Source of the DNA: Corynebacterium sp. ACRPO
GTDB taxonomy: Bacteria > Actinomycetota > Actinomycetes > Mycobacteriales > Mycobacteriaceae
Direction: 5' to 3'
Assembly: GCF_022347205.1 (NCBI RefSeq)
Contig: NZ_JAKRNE010000001.1
Coordinates: 284,594 to 348,593, forward strand
Length of the DNA: 64,000 nucleotides
Shown here: positions 52,921 through 62,445 of the stretch, one piece after another
Numbering within the stretch: position 1 is the first letter of the stretch
Layout: each line of letters opens with the position of its first letter
Notes under the pieces: model-generated
The model's input: the letters and a program-made list of their open reading frames with translations, nothing else
Told to the model about the DNA's origin: nothing
The model's database searches: none
Made by a program: the position numbers and the translations under genes

Positions 52921-55746
52921 TTAGTTCTTGACCATCTGACGCAGGACGTACTGCAAGATGCCGCCGTGGCGGAAGTAGTCAGCCTCACCCGGGGTGTCGA
53001 TGCGAACGTCAGCATCAAATTCGACGGCCTCGCCGGACTCCTTGGTAGCGGTGACGTGGACGGTCTTCGGGATGGAGCCATCGTTGAAGGCGGAGATGCC
53101 CTCGATGTCGAAGGTCTCCGTACCATCCAGGCCCAAGGACTCGTGGGACTCGCCCTGCGGGAACTGCAGTGGGATAACGCCCATGCCAATCAAGTTGGAA
53201 CGGTGGATACGCTCGAAGGACTCAGTGATAACAGCCTTCACACCAAGCAGGTTGGTGCCCTTAGCGGCCCAGTCACGGGAAGAACCAGTGCCGTACTCCT
53301 TGCCAGCAATGACAACGAGCGGGATGCCGGCTTCCTTATAGTTCTGGCAAGCATCGAAGATGAAGGCCTGCGGGCCGCCTTCCTGGGTGAAGTCACGGGT
53401 GTAGCCACCGGTGACGTCTACCAGCTGGTTAGCTAGGCGAATATTCGCGAAGGTGCCGCGCATCATGACCTCGTGGTTACCGCGACGGGAGCCCAGGGAA
53501 TTGTAGTCCTGGCGGGCAACGCCGTTTTCATCGAGGTACTGCGCAGCCGGGGTGCCCGGCTTAATAGCGGAAGCAGGGGAGATATGGTCAGTGGTGACGG
53601 AATCGCCCAGCTTTGCCAGCACGCGTGCGCCCTTGATGTCTTCAACCGGGTTCGGCTCGGTTGGCATGCCATCGAAGTAAGGAGCCTTGCGGATGTAGGT
53701 GGAATCCTCATCCCACTTGAAGGTCTCGCCTTCCGGCACGTCCAGGGCGCGCCAAGCATCGTCGCCCTTGAAGACGTCGGCGTAGTCAGCCTCGTACATC
53801 TCGCGGGAGATAGCGGACTGGATGGTGTCCTCAATCTCCTGCGGGGATGGCCAAATGTCCTTCAGGAAGACATCGTTGCCTTCCTTATCCTGGCCCAGCG
53901 GCTGTGCATCAAAGTCAAAGTCCATGGTGCCGGCAATGGCGTAGGCGATGACCATGATTGGAGAAGCCAAGTAGTTCATCTTGACATCCGGGGAGATACG
54001 GCCCTCGAAGTTGCGGTTACCGGAAAGTACCGCGGTGGCAGCGAGGTCGTTCTCGTTGATGGCTGCAGAAACCTCGTCCGGCAGTGGGCCGGAGTTACCA
54101 ATGCAGGTGGTGCAGCCGAAGCCGGAGAGGTAGAAGCCCATGGCTTCGAGGTCCTTCCACAGGTCTGCACGCTGGAAGTAGCCATCAACAACCTGGGAGC
54201 CAGGAGCACAGATGGTCTTAACCCATGGCTTGGACTGCAGACCCTTTTCTGCTGCCTTACGGGCGATAAGGCCCGCGCCCACCATGACGGATGGGTTAGA
54301 GGTGTTGGTGCAGGAGGTGATGGAGGCAATGGCAACCATGCCGTGGTCCAAGGTGAACTCGCCACCGTTTTGGGACTCCACGGTAATTGGGTTGGAGTGG
54401 CGGCCCTTCGCGCCAGTAGCCGAGGACTCGCCGTGACCCTCACGAGCCTTGTTCAAGCCGCCGGTGACGTCCTCCATAGCTGGGGCGCCGCCTTCTGCGG
54501 ACATGCGCTTTGCCTCGACAGAGGATTCGTCAACGCAAACCTCGTCGGTGGTGTAGTTAGCCAGATCCTTGCGGAACTGCTCCTTGGCCTCGGTCAGCAG
54601 GATGCGGTCCTGCGGGCGCTTCGGGCCGGCAATGGAAGGAACAACGGTGGACAGGTCCAGCTCGAGGTACTCGGAGTACTTTGCCTCTGGAGCGTCCTCC
54701 TCCAGCCACATTCCCTGCGCCTTGGCGTAGGCCTCGACGCGGTCGATCTGCTCCTGCGGGCGGCCGGTGAGCTCGAGGTACTTGGTGGTCTCCTCGTCAA
54801 TCGGGAAGATCGCAGCGGTGGAACCGAACTCAGGGGACATGTTGCCGATGGTGGCGCGGTTTGCCAGCGGGACAGACTTAACACCGTTGCCATAGAACTC
54901 AACGAACTTCTGAACAACGCCGTGCTCGCGCAGCATCTCGGTGATGGTAAGAACGACGTCGGTTGCAGTAACGCCGGTAGGAATCTCACCGGTCAGCTTG
55001 AAGCCGACAACCTTCGGGATAAGCATGGACACCGGCTGGCCGAGCATGGCAGCCTCTGCTTCGATGCCGCCGACGCCCCAGCCCAGAATGCCCAGGCCGT
55101 TTTCCATGGTGGTGTGGGAGTCGGTACCGATACAGGTATCCGGGTAAGCAAGGCCCTCGTTGTCGAATACAACGCGAGACAGGTACTCGATATTTACCTG
55201 GTGGACAATGCCGGTTCCCGGAGGAACTACGCGGAAGTTGGAGAAGTTCTCAGCACCCCAGCGAAGGAACTGGTAGCGCTCTTCGTTGCGCTGGTACTCG
55301 ATTTCAACGTTCTTTTCCAGCGCATCGGTAGAGCCGAAAGCCTCAACGATGACGGAGTGGTCAATGACCATTTCGGCCGGGTTGAGAGGGTTAACCTGAT
55401 CCGGGGTGCCACCCAGTGCGGAGACGGCCTCACGCATGGTAGCGAGGTCAACAACGCAAGGAACACCGGTAAAGTCCTGCATGAGGACGCGTGCTGGGGT
55501 GAACTGGATTTCGGTGTCCGGTTCTGCTTCCGGATCCCAGTTCGCCAAGGCGTTGATGTGGTCCTTGGTTACGTTCTTGCCGTCCTCGTTACGCAGCAGG
55601 TTTTCTGCCAGCACCTTGAGGGAGTAAGGCAACTTCTCCAAGCCGGAGACGGTGTTGATGTCAAAGTAGTCATAAGACTTGCCGTTGACGTCAAGGGTCT
55701 TCTTGGCCTCGAAGGAGTTCAAGCTTTCAGTCACAGGGAGCTCCAT
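52921..55746 (-). CDS. acn: Aconitate hydratase
   Basis: Isomerises citrate to isocitrate in the citric acid cycle. 941 residues, the AcnA/IRP type. The [4Fe-4S] cysteines are in [15 protein letters not shown] and [31 protein letters not shown] is the C-terminal swivel-domain active-site motif. It depends on the SUF system in the same window. An AcnR operator lies about 190 bases upstream, implying a long leader. Confidence 0.97.
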   Translation of the reverse strand: MELPVTESLNSFEAKKTLDVNGKSYDYFDINTVSGLEKLPYSLKVLAENLLRNEDGKNVTKDHINALANWDPEAEPDTEIQFTPARVLMQDFTGVPCVVDLATMREAVSALGGTPDQVNPLNPAEMVIDHSVIVEAFGSTDALEKNVEIEYQRNEERYQFLRWGAENFSNFRVVPPGTGIVHQVNIEYLSRVVFDNEGLAYPDTCIGTDSHTTMENGLGILGWGVGGIEAEAAMLGQPVSMLIPKVVGFKLTGEIPTGVTATDVVLTITEMLREHGVVQKFVEFYGNGVKSVPLANRATIGNMSPEFGSTAAIFPIDEETTKYLELTGRPQEQIDRVEAYAKAQGMWLEEDAPEAKYSEYLELDLSTVVPSIAGPKRPQDRILLTEAKEQFRKDLANYTTDEVCVDESSVEAKRMSAEGGAPAMEDVTGGLNKAREGHGESSATGAKGRHSNPITVESQNGGEFTLDHGMVAIASITSCTNTSNPSVMVGAGLIARKAAEKGLQSKPWVKTICAPGSQVVDGYFQRADLWKDLEAMGFYLSGFGCTTCIGNSGPLPDEVSAAINENDLAATAVLSGNRNFEGRISPDVKMNYLASPIMVIAYAIAGTMDFDFDAQPLGQDKEGNDVFLKDIWPSPQEIEDTIQSAISREMYEADYADVFKGDDAWRALDVPEGETFKWDEDSTYIRKAPYFDGMPTEPNPVEDIKGARVLAKLGDSVTTDHISPASAIKPGTPAAQYLDENGVARQDYNSLGSRRGNHEVMMRGTFANIRLANQLVDVTGGYTRDFTQEGGPQAFIFDACQNYKEAGIPLVVIAGKEYGTGSSRDWAAKGTNLLGVKAVITESFERIHRSNLIGMGVIPLQFPQGESHESLGLDGTETFDIEGISAFNDGSIPKTVHVTATKESGEAVEFDADVRIDTPGEADYFRHGGILQYVLRQMVKN

Positions 55747-56062
55747 TCCTTGTTAATAAACAGTGTGTTCTGTTTGGTACTCGCCGCCTGTCGTCACAGC
55801 GGGGCAGTGCTCAGCGTCAACGGTCACGAGTGTGACTCGACGCGACCATGGGGCCCGCTGTGTTGAAGGCGACAAAGAACGCGATGGTTCACCTAGATAT
55901 TGTAGAGGCTAAAACCTTCGGTCGCTGCCATTGTAACAGTACAAGCGTTCTGTTTTCACCTTTTCAGGAAAATCGGCGAGTTGAGGAAATGGGTTGCTGT
56001 GATCTGTCCGTATCTTTGGGGAGAAGAAGTTTAGGAGCCCTATATATAAGGAAGAGATACGC
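55747..56062. other. Divergent promoter region between acn and the Rv1476-like gene
   Basis: 316 bases without a gene. It contains two TACAAT -10-like elements for acn (minus strand, around 55898-55903 and at 55930-55935), the AcnR operator, and TATATATAAGGAAGAG just before the rightward gene, which offers both a -10 and a ribosome site. Confidence 0.6.
55937..55952 (-). promoter_or_regulatory. AcnR operator in the acn promoter
   Basis: On the acn strand this reads CAGAACGCTTGTACTG. It fits the C. glutamicum AcnR consensus CAGNAC-N3-C-GTACTG at every fixed position except the spacer C. It directly precedes a TACAAT -10, where binding would block polymerase. Confidence 0.8.
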
Positions 56063-56527
56063 ATGGTTCCTGCGGGCGTAGATGTAGCTGATTTGGCAAG
56101 CCAGCTGAAAGAGGACGGCGTGGCCTATACGTCCCCAGCGCTCAGCCAAGATGCACAGCTCAACGCGGAGGTAGCTCAAGGCTTGCGAGACGGTGACGGG
56201 GTGGCCGTGGTTGATGTGATGGCTGATCGGGCACCTGATGTCCGCGACATTGCCCAAGAGCTCCAGGATGCGACAGGTTTAAACACTGTCATCGTTCAAA
56301 CCCCCCGCCATGTTTCTTCCGTCAGTGACACTTATAGCCGCGCCGGCATTGAGTCGGTGCAGGCGCAGATCGTGCCTGGAGTTAACCAAGTAGACCTTCT
56401 GTCTGAGTACTACAGGGGGCTAGACCAAATCAGTCTCCCTGTGGGCGCAGTAGTGGGGACGGTTGCCGTAATCGCCATAATTGTTTTGGTCAGCTCTTTT
56501 CTGGTGGCCAGCCGGCGCGGGGTCTAG
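56063..56527 (+). CDS. Rv1476-like single-pass membrane protein
   Basis: 154 residues. A soluble N-terminal domain (about 1-118: GVDVADLASQLKEDGVAYTSPALS...VVDVMADRAPDVRDIAQELQDATGLNTVIVQTP) is followed by one transmembrane segment (about 122-148) and a short RRGV tail. The order acn, this gene, NlpC/P60 protein is also found in M. tuberculosis (Rv1475c-Rv1476-ripA). No reaction is known; a link with cell-wall hydrolase export or control is inferred from position only. GGAAGAG lies about 7 bases before ATG 56063. Confidence 0.82.
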   Translation: MVPAGVDVADLASQLKEDGVAYTSPALSQDAQLNAEVAQGLRDGDGVAVVDVMADRAPDVRDIAQELQDATGLNTVIVQTPRHVSSVSDTYSRAGIESVQAQIVPGVNQVDLLSEYYRGLDQISLPVGAVVGTVAVIAIIVLVSSFLVASRRGV

Positions 56528-56986
56528 GGGTTGAGAAGACTCTATGTAATTCCCGATTGGGTCGGTCGGGCAAATAGGGTAGCGCGAGCACTGCGGAACT
56601 TCACTTTCCAAAACTCGACAGATACTCCTTTAAAATTAAGTTTGTTCGAAAAAGTATCGCGTCTCAGGGTGAAATTTTTGCGGGCCTTCGATGTGTGAAA
56701 AATTCGGGCAACCGGCCCGAAGATGGGTACCGAAGAACTCCGGGTGAATGTGAATGGCGCAGTTTCGTTCACTCACGGTGTGTCGAGAAGGCCGGTTGTG
56801 GATCGGGGAGGTAGAAGTTCGGTCTGGGCTTAGCTTGAACCTGGTACCTAATTGGGGACCGTAAATGGGGCGGGGGAGTGGTCAAAGTAAACTCTTAGGG
56901 GTTGACATCCGGTGGGGGAGTGGCTCTGTTGTCCTAGTTGTGGACGAGCTGAGGGCCGGTAGAGCGTATGGAACTCTGGTTAGCCA

Positions 56987-57017
56987 GTGACTAAAGTCAC
57001 AATAACGGGATGGTAAC
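56987..57017. promoter_or_regulatory. Inverted repeat plus 11-bp-spaced TAAC direct repeats
   Basis: GTGACT-AA-AGTCAC is a perfect inverted repeat, directly followed by TAAC at 57003 and 57014. Direct repeats one helical turn apart are typical of OmpR-class response regulators such as MtrA. The mycobacterial ripA gene is a reported MtrA target, so this is a reasonable but unproved MtrA site. Confidence 0.35.
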
Positions 57018-57044
57018 AGAATCATTGCAGGTTAGGTGCACATG

Positions 57045-57079
57045 TTGAGTCATGTGAATTAACTTGACTCACGTGAATT
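57045..57079 (+). repeat. Tandem 16-base repeat, 19-base period
   Basis: TTGAGTCATGTGAATT (57045-57060) and TTGACTCACGTGAATT (57064-57079) differ at two positions. GAGTCA in the first and TGACTC in the second are also inverted to each other. Probably paired protein-binding sites. Confidence 0.75.
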
Positions 57080-58242
57080 GCGGGAAAATTGTGCGAAACG
57101 GGCGTGTCGTGACGTAAGGTTCGGTTGTCGACTCAGGAGACATTTCTTGCTTCCTGGGTTCATGGGCTTAGCCTTGACTGTCACGAGAGAACTCGCACGG
57201 GTATGTGGGGAAGCACGCCTTGAGCGAAGGTTAGAACGTCGAGTGGCCGTTCTTGGAAGTCAATGAACTGGGACCAATCGAAAGTGATTGGGGACGCAGG
57301 CAAAGAACTTGAGCGATTGCAATGTTCGAAAAAATTACACATCAACCCACCTTCCGTTTATGAGGTGAGACGCGTTCATTAGAACTCCACCGTGTGGAAA
57401 TTTTGGTGCGAACCTTTATAAGGCTAAGGCTGAAAGCCTGTTGGCACAGAAGGTGCGCACGAAGAGGTCCATAGGGATAGGGTCTGGGAACGCCGAATCA
57501 CTCCACAAGGGTCAGCCTCGTGCGGCCTGTTCATGGTTTGTGGCTGCTTGCCCTCGACGGCTCGGTAGTACTAAAAGGCTAGACCTTTTGGATTCCGGTC
57601 CGGCGCCGCGGCGAGGTCTGCCAGAACCCGTAGAGCAGTTCTCACGGTGCTCAGTGCAACGAAGACGTGATCGGGGCATACGGAATCGCGGGTTGTTAGA
57701 CGCATCCTGGAGCGTATGTCGCGCGCAGCGCAAGAATAGAAGTGGATTTCGCAGTCGTGGGAATTTGTTTGAATAGAGAATAGTTGTAGACCATTTGTGG
57801 CCGACTTGTCGGACTCACGCAAGTAGACCTTTAGGCTCTCTTGCCAGAGTGCAAGTTGTCTGTATATCGCTGTTGTGGGGAAACAGTAGCGGTTTGAGTC
57901 GTCCAGTAACGGCGCAGCAATCGTCCTTAACTCTCTCTAGTTCCAACATGAAAGCCCTAAGTCTGCTGAGGGTCCACCGAAAGAGCACACCCGGAGTGAA
58001 GTCTCAGCCAATGTAGGCAGTCCATCAACAATTACCGCTCTAGTCTCTGCGGGCACCAGGGGTTAGCTTCGCGTATCTATTGATATCTACTCGAGGCGAA
58101 CCTCTAGGCCGCCCAATAAGACATGCGATAACGCCTGTGTTTGTGCGAAATATGCAGGCGGGGAGCTCGGGCATACCTATGTCCGGAGTCTTCATGGACT
58201 CTCACTAAAGGAGCAGCGTGGGCCCAAACTAGGAGTATTTCA

Positions 58243-59697
58243 GTGGCCACCATTCGCCTTCCGCGCATTCGACATGTTCGCGCTTTCATTGCTGCAGTAG
58301 CAGGTACCGCAGCTATTTCAACGCTTTCCACCGTAGCCCCAGCGGGCGCCGATGAAGTATCGACGCCAAACCCGGGTACGGTCCACGATCAAAACTCAGA
58401 CCACGTAGCAATTGACCGTGCGGTTGCCAACGCGGATTCACTGCAGGGTGCTGTAGAGGAGTCCCGGGCAGAGCTAGGTCGCGCGGAAGCAGATGTTTCC
58501 GGCGCGGAAGACCGTATTGCTCAGATTCGAGCCCAATTGGAACAAGTGAACGGTGAGCCGGGTGCTAACGAAGAGTATGTTGCCAGCTTGGAAGATGAGC
58601 TGCGCCAGGCGGGCGAGGAAAAGCGAGAAGCCGAGAATCGTGTTGCGCAGGAGCGCCGAGAGCTGGCCCAGAATGAAGCGCGACTGAACGCTACCCAAAG
58701 ATTTGCGGAAGCCACTTTTGCCCGCCAGCAGCAGGCTACGGCCCAGGCGGAGGGGGCAAGCGGGGTACAGTTCTCGCAGCAGGATTCTCTTCCGGCAGCC
58801 CCAAATCAAGTAACCAATCTTGATTCTGGGAATTCTACCGATACATTTTCTGTCAACCCTCAAGACTTGACTACAGGAGACAAGTCTCAGACCTTTACTG
58901 ATGAGGTGGTAAAGGAGGGAACGCCTGAGGTTACGGGCGGCACGGACGTTGCAGAGAACCCGGAGGAACCATCCGTTGCTGAGCAGGAGAAGACTGCTCC
59001 AGAGGCGGACTTTGAAAACGCCCTCAACAAGGGTGCTACTCCGACGTTCCAGAACGTCGATTTCGGCACTGGGTCCTCTGTGAACGATGCGCTCGGACTT
59101 GCGAATGATATTGCCGCGGCGGTTGATGAGGACGATGTGCGTACCCTCATGCAAGGTTCATCTGACTTGCTTGGTTTGGGCAGTCCGAACACTGCACCTG
59201 CCGCCAGTGTTGATGCTCCCGAGTTGGATGAGGTAACTGAGTCCGAGGAAACCACCACGAGTGCAGACGCGGGCCGAGACGCTCAGATTGAGGCCGTAAT
59301 TTCTCGCGCTGAGTCTCAGGTCGGCGTCCCTTATGTGTGGGGTGGCGGCGATAATAATGGTCCTACTGGTGGGCTTCGCGATGGTGGCGTGGCTGATTCC
59401 TTCGGGGACTTCGGTCAGTCTGGCTTCGATTGCTCGGGCCTAGTCAAGTACGCCTACGCGGCAGTCGGCCTGGACCTTCCTCACTACACTGGTGCACAGT
59501 ACCAGCAGGGCAAGAAGGTTCCGCGCGCGAATGCACAGCGCGGTGACCTTATCTTCTACGGAGCTGGTGGAAGCCAGCACGTAGCTATCTACCTAGGCGA
59601 CGGCCAAATGATTGAAGCGCCACAGTCTGGTCAGACTGTTTCAGTAGTCCCAGTACGCTGGGGTGGCGCTACTCCGGATGTCGTGCGCCTTCTCTAA
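58243..59697 (+). CDS. Secreted NlpC/P60 peptidoglycan endopeptidase, RipA-like
   Basis: 484 residues. A signal peptide (about 1-37, ending APAGA) is followed by a long coiled coil (about 60-165, rich in E, A, R and Q), an acidic low-complexity linker (about 175-355) and the NlpC/P60 domain (about 358-484) with the catalytic Cys in SGFDCSGLVKYAYAAVG and the His in SQHVAIYLGDG. Such proteins cut D-Glu-mDAP bonds in peptidoglycan during cell separation; the coiled coil usually holds the catalytic domain inactive. GTG 58243 has AGGAG 7 bases upstream. It corresponds to mycobacterial RipA and C. glutamicum cg1735 by position next to hemH. Confidence 0.92.
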   Translation: MATIRLPRIRHVRAFIAAVAGTAAISTLSTVAPAGADEVSTPNPGTVHDQNSDHVAIDRAVANADSLQGAVEESRAELGRAEADVSGAEDRIAQIRAQLEQVNGEPGANEEYVASLEDELRQAGEEKREAENRVAQERRELAQNEARLNATQRFAEATFARQQQATAQAEGASGVQFSQQDSLPAAPNQVTNLDSGNSTDTFSVNPQDLTTGDKSQTFTDEVVKEGTPEVTGGTDVAENPEEPSVAEQEKTAPEADFENALNKGATPTFQNVDFGTGSSVNDALGLANDIAAAVDEDDVRTLMQGSSDLLGLGSPNTAPAASVDAPELDEVTESEETTTSADAGRDAQIEAVISRAESQVGVPYVWGGGDNNGPTGGLRDGGVADSFGDFGQSGFDCSGLVKYAYAAVGLDLPHYTGAQYQQGKKVPRANAQRGDLIFYGAGGSQHVAIYLGDGQMIEAPQSGQTVSVVPVRWGGATPDVVRLL

Positions 59698-59715
59698 TCT
59701 CCAACTTTTGGTTGG

Positions 59716-59721
59716 TATGGT
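59716..59721 (+). promoter_or_regulatory. -10 element for leaderless hemH
   Basis: TATGGT is followed by seven bases TTAGGGC and ATG 59729. No ribosome site is visible. Confidence 0.5.
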
Positions 59722-59728
59722 TTAGGGC

Positions 59729-60802
59729 ATGACTGACGCACAACAGAATGCCCAAAACTTCGACGCCCTCCTCGTTCTTTCTTTCGGTGGCCCGGAAGGA
59801 AACGAGGAGGTCGTTCCTTTTTTGGAGAACGTAACTCGAGGTCGAGGTATCCCTCGCGAGCGGCTAGAAGTGGTGGGCGAGCATTATTACCACTTCGGAG
59901 GGGTAAGTCCGCTCAATGCACTTAACCGCGAAATCATCGATCATGTCGAAGGGGAGCTGAAAAAACGCGGACATAATCTACCAGTCTACTTTGGCAATCG
60001 AAATTGGCATCCCTTTGCCAGCGAGACTGCGGAGAAGATGTCTCAGGACGGAGTGCGAAAGGTAGCTGTCTTCGCTACTTCTGCATGGGGTGGGTACTCC
60101 GCATGCCGGCAATATGATGAGGACATTCAGCAGATGCGCGAGCATCTGGCGGAGCAGGGTTTGCCGGACATTGAATTTACTAAGATTCGCCAATTCTTCG
60201 ATCATCCGAAGTTCGTGGCCGAAATGGCAGCCGCTGTCACAGAGGTCTGGGGACAGGTTCCGGAAGAAAAGAAGGAATCCACTCGCTTGCTGTTTAGCGC
60301 CCATTCGGTTCCCGTCGCGCACGATAATGTGGGCGGCGCGGAAGGCGATAAAAACCTTTACTCCCGCCAGGTGTCAGAGGCGTCGCGGTTGGTGGCCGCA
60401 CAAGCCGGTATTTCTGACTATGACCTTGTATGGCAGTCACGTTCGGGCAATCCACGCACTCCGTGGCTCGAGCCTGACATTGTTGATCACACCACTGATA
60501 TCCACCACAACGACGGTATCGACACGGTAGTGGTGTGTCCGATTGGCTTCATCTCAGACCATATGGAGGTTATCTGGGATCTCGATTCCGAGCTGCAGAA
60601 GGCGGCCGAAGAGATGGGTGTCAAAGTCCTGCGCACCCGGACAGCGGGTCCGACTCCACGGTTTGCGGAGATGGTCGTTGATCTCATCGATGAACTAGAG
60701 CAAGGCCGCGAGTGGGAGACCAGCGGGAGCGTGACGGTGCAAGGGTGCGCAGTCAATGGTGCTCCGTGTGCAGCGGGGTGCTGCGATATCTGGTCGCGTT
60801 AA
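59729..60802 (+). CDS. hemH: Ferrochelatase (coproporphyrin ferrochelatase type)
   Basis: Inserts ferrous iron into the porphyrin ring; in actinobacteria the enzyme acts on coproporphyrin III and is also called CpfC. 357 residues: [13 protein letters not shown]-terminus, [11 protein letters not shown] with the catalytic His, [16 protein letters not shown] with the second conserved region, and a C-terminal [17 protein letters not shown] whose cysteines are placed as in the [2Fe-2S]-binding actinobacterial ferrochelatases. Its TAA stop shares the four bases TTAA with the stop of the convergent gene. Confidence 0.95.
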   Translation: MTDAQQNAQNFDALLVLSFGGPEGNEEVVPFLENVTRGRGIPRERLEVVGEHYYHFGGVSPLNALNREIIDHVEGELKKRGHNLPVYFGNRNWHPFASETAEKMSQDGVRKVAVFATSAWGGYSACRQYDEDIQQMREHLAEQGLPDIEFTKIRQFFDHPKFVAEMAAAVTEVWGQVPEEKKESTRLLFSAHSVPVAHDNVGGAEGDKNLYSRQVSEASRLVAAQAGISDYDLVWQSRSGNPRTPWLEPDIVDHTTDIHHNDGIDTVVVCPIGFISDHMEVIWDLDSELQKAAEEMGVKVLRTRTAGPTPRFAEMVVDLIDELEQGREWETSGSVTVQGCAVNGAPCAAGCCDIWSR

Positions 60803-61572
60803 CGGGCAAATTCTCCAAGCGCATAAGACACGCCAGTCATGCGGGCCTGGCGGATGTGGCGCCACAAGCGAAGCAATTGTGGATCAAGGCTGTGGTCATT
60901 GATGCGGTCAGTGACGGTTTCGATGATCGCGGCTACCCGATCGGCTCGGGCAAAGAGCTTGGCTGCTCGAGCTGGCGTTGAACGGGGAAGTCCGGGCGTG
61001 TCATAAAAGTCGCTCAGGGTTCCCACGGTGAGGCGTGGGTTGGGCAAGGCCTCGGTGCTATACCCGTTTGCGGCGATGAGATCGGCGGACTCATTGGTTG
61101 CTTGAGAGAGGAGTGCGTCGGCTTCACCGGGGCTTAGCCAGGCGGGCGCGGGGAGCTGCTGCTTTTCGACGACCACTTGCCACGCTGTATGGCTGTGGCG
61201 AATGTGGGGGATGAGGACTAAGTTACGCAAGGGATCATTGCTACGAACTATGATTGCCCCGGCAGAACTTTGTGCGGCCGCGCGATAAGACTCCGTTCCT
61301 GCCGGCAATGCAGGCGGCTCGCCTGGCCCGGACAGTGCGAGGCGCACAATAGGCTCAGCACGTACACCGCGATGAGACGTAAGCTCGGAGGTCTCCGCGC
61401 GCAGAATGGCTAGCAGATCGACGAAGGGGGACTCGTCCCAGCATTCTGGACGTCCGCCTAGTGTAGTAAGCGCGTCCAGCAAGTCATCGGTGGTTTCATG
61501 TCCCCATAGCCACGAGCCAAGCCAGACGGCGGTATTTTGTAAAGGTGACCATACTTCGGCGCGCATATCCAT
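60799..61572 (-). CDS. Conserved hypothetical protein beside hemH
   Basis: 257 residues, no signal peptide and no clear membrane segment. I do not recognise a family. Seen: a Trp-rich N-terminus ([22 protein letters not shown]), [20 protein letters not shown] in the middle and an Arg/Leu-rich helical C-terminus. ATG 61572 lies eight bases after a TAGACT -10 (minus strand), so a leaderless transcript is likely. The gene is head-to-head with the DUF3097 gene through a palindromic double promoter, and tail-to-tail with hemH with a four-base overlap. Confidence 0.75.
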   Translation of the reverse strand: MDMRAEVWSPLQNTAVWLGSWLWGHETTDDLLDALTTLGGRPECWDESPFVDLLAILRAETSELTSHRGVRAEPIVRLALSGPGEPPALPAGTESYRAAAQSSAGAIIVRSNDPLRNLVLIPHIRHSHTAWQVVVEKQQLPAPAWLSPGEADALLSQATNESADLIAANGYSTEALPNPRLTVGTLSDFYDTPGLPRSTPARAAKLFARADRVAAIIETVTDRINDHSLDPQLLRLWRHIRQARMTGVSYALGEFAR

Positions 61573-61580
61573 GGCGAGCC

Positions 61581-61597
61581 AGTCTAGTAGATAGACT
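61581..61597. promoter_or_regulatory. Palindromic back-to-back leaderless promoters
   Basis: AGTCTA-GTAGA-TAGACT is a perfect 6-bp inverted repeat whose two arms are -10 hexamers for opposite genes. Each ends eight bases before its start codon (ATG 61572 minus, ATG 61606 plus). Each -35 region would lie inside the start of the opposite gene, so the two initiations should exclude each other. Confidence 0.65.
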
Positions 61598-61605
61598 AAC
61601 GGGCC

Positions 61606-62445
61606 ATGAGTTTTGATCCTTATGGCGGAGATATTTTTGCTGGCCACTCACGGTCGAAGCCGCGCCAGTACCCAGAAGTGCCAGCCGAGCCCGGAATGGT
61701 AGTGGAAGTGCGCGGCGATGACTTTGTGGGTGCTGTTATGGGCGTGGATAAAACCGTTTTCGGTGAGGTGGTACGCCTTGAGGATCGCCACGGCGTAGAA
61801 CGGGTCTTTAACTTGGTCAAAGGCGGGTTCCTAGTGGAAGGCAAGCCAGTAACGCTTACCCGGTACGTCGAAAAGCAGGCTCCCCGTAAGTCCAACTCCG
61901 GCTCCCGCCGCGTAGAAAACGTGGAGGCAAAGGTTGCCGCGCCATCGCGCATTTGGGTGGAGGGCGTGCATGATGCTGCCATTGTAGAAAAAGTGTGGGG
62001 CCACGACCTGCGTGTGGAGGGCGTGGTAGTCGAATACCTCGAGGGTTTGGACAACTTGGAGGCGCGCCTCGCAGAGTTTCAGCCGGGGCCTGGCCGCAGG
62101 GTTGGCGTATTGGCCGATCACTTGGTTCAAGGCTCCAAAGAAACCCGATTAACGGAAACCGTGGGAGAGCATGTCCTGGTGACTGGACACCCCTTCATCG
62201 ATATCTGGGCGGCGGTAAAGCCGCAGCGCGTTGGCCTGCGCGAATGGCCAGATGTTCCCTATGGCGAGGATTGGAAGACCGGTATTTGCCGCCGCGTAGG
62301 GTGGAGCGACCCGAAGGATGGGTGGCGTCATGTCTATAACGCCGTGCATTCTTTCCGCGACCTAGACTCCAGCCTAATCGGTGCCGTGGAGCGCCTCGTG
62401 GACTTCGTTACTACACCTGAGTTGAGCAAATCTGATTTGCTCTAG
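61606..62445 (+). CDS. DUF3097 protein
   Basis: 279 residues. The N-terminal part (about 25-75) is a small beta-barrel-like region (VVEVRGDDFVGAVMGVDKTVFGEVVRLEDRHG). The C-terminal part has IWVEGVHDAAIVEKVWGHDLR and GVLADHLVQGSKE, arranged like the Glu and Asp motifs of TOPRIM domains, which suggests nucleic acid or nucleotide binding. The family is actinobacterial and uncharacterised. The start follows a TAGACT -10 by eight bases. The TAG stop shares CTAG with the stop of the convergent gene. Confidence 0.82.
   Translation: MSFDPYGGDIFAGHSRSKPRQYPEVPAEPGMVVEVRGDDFVGAVMGVDKTVFGEVVRLEDRHGVERVFNLVKGGFLVEGKPVTLTRYVEKQAPRKSNSGSRRVENVEAKVAAPSRIWVEGVHDAAIVEKVWGHDLRVEGVVVEYLEGLDNLEARLAEFQPGPGRRVGVLADHLVQGSKETRLTETVGEHVLVTGHPFIDIWAAVKPQRVGLREWPDVPYGEDWKTGICRRVGWSDPKDGWRHVYNAVHSFRDLDSSLIGAVERLVDFVTTPELSKSDLL

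Larger units (their letters stand above)
56528..58242. other. 1.7-kb gene-free stretch ahead of the RipA-like gene
   Basis: No supportable gene in 1,715 bases: the open frames here are short (under 115 codons), lack ribosome sites and have no family look. Three 60-base lines I counted hold 26, 27 and 29 G+C (56641, 57361, 57901), below the coding flanks, though some lines are GC-rich. It contains ordered elements: hairpin TTCGGGC/GCCCGAA (56703-56721), IR GTGACT-AA-AGTCAC (56987-57000), TAAC repeats 11 bases apart (57003, 57014), a 16-base tandem repeat (57045-57079), CCAATC/GATTGG (57274-57291) and AAAAGG/CCTTTT (57573-57589). Long leader, non-coding RNA or decayed gene are all possible. Confidence 0.6.

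Noticed and set aside
53473..55866. A 797-codon open frame on the plus strand opposite acn
   Set aside because: It mirrors the biased codons of acn on the other strand, has no ribosome site and no recognisable domain; acn is certain.
57078..57776. Small open frames of 62-111 codons inside the 1.7-kb gap
   Set aside because: Arginine/cysteine-rich composition, no ribosome sites, mutually overlapping frames and no recognisable motif.
57421..58242. A c-di-AMP (ydaO) riboswitch in front of the RipA-like gene
   Set aside because: Expected from other actinobacterial cell-wall hydrolases, but I could not place the conserved core; a covariance search would decide.
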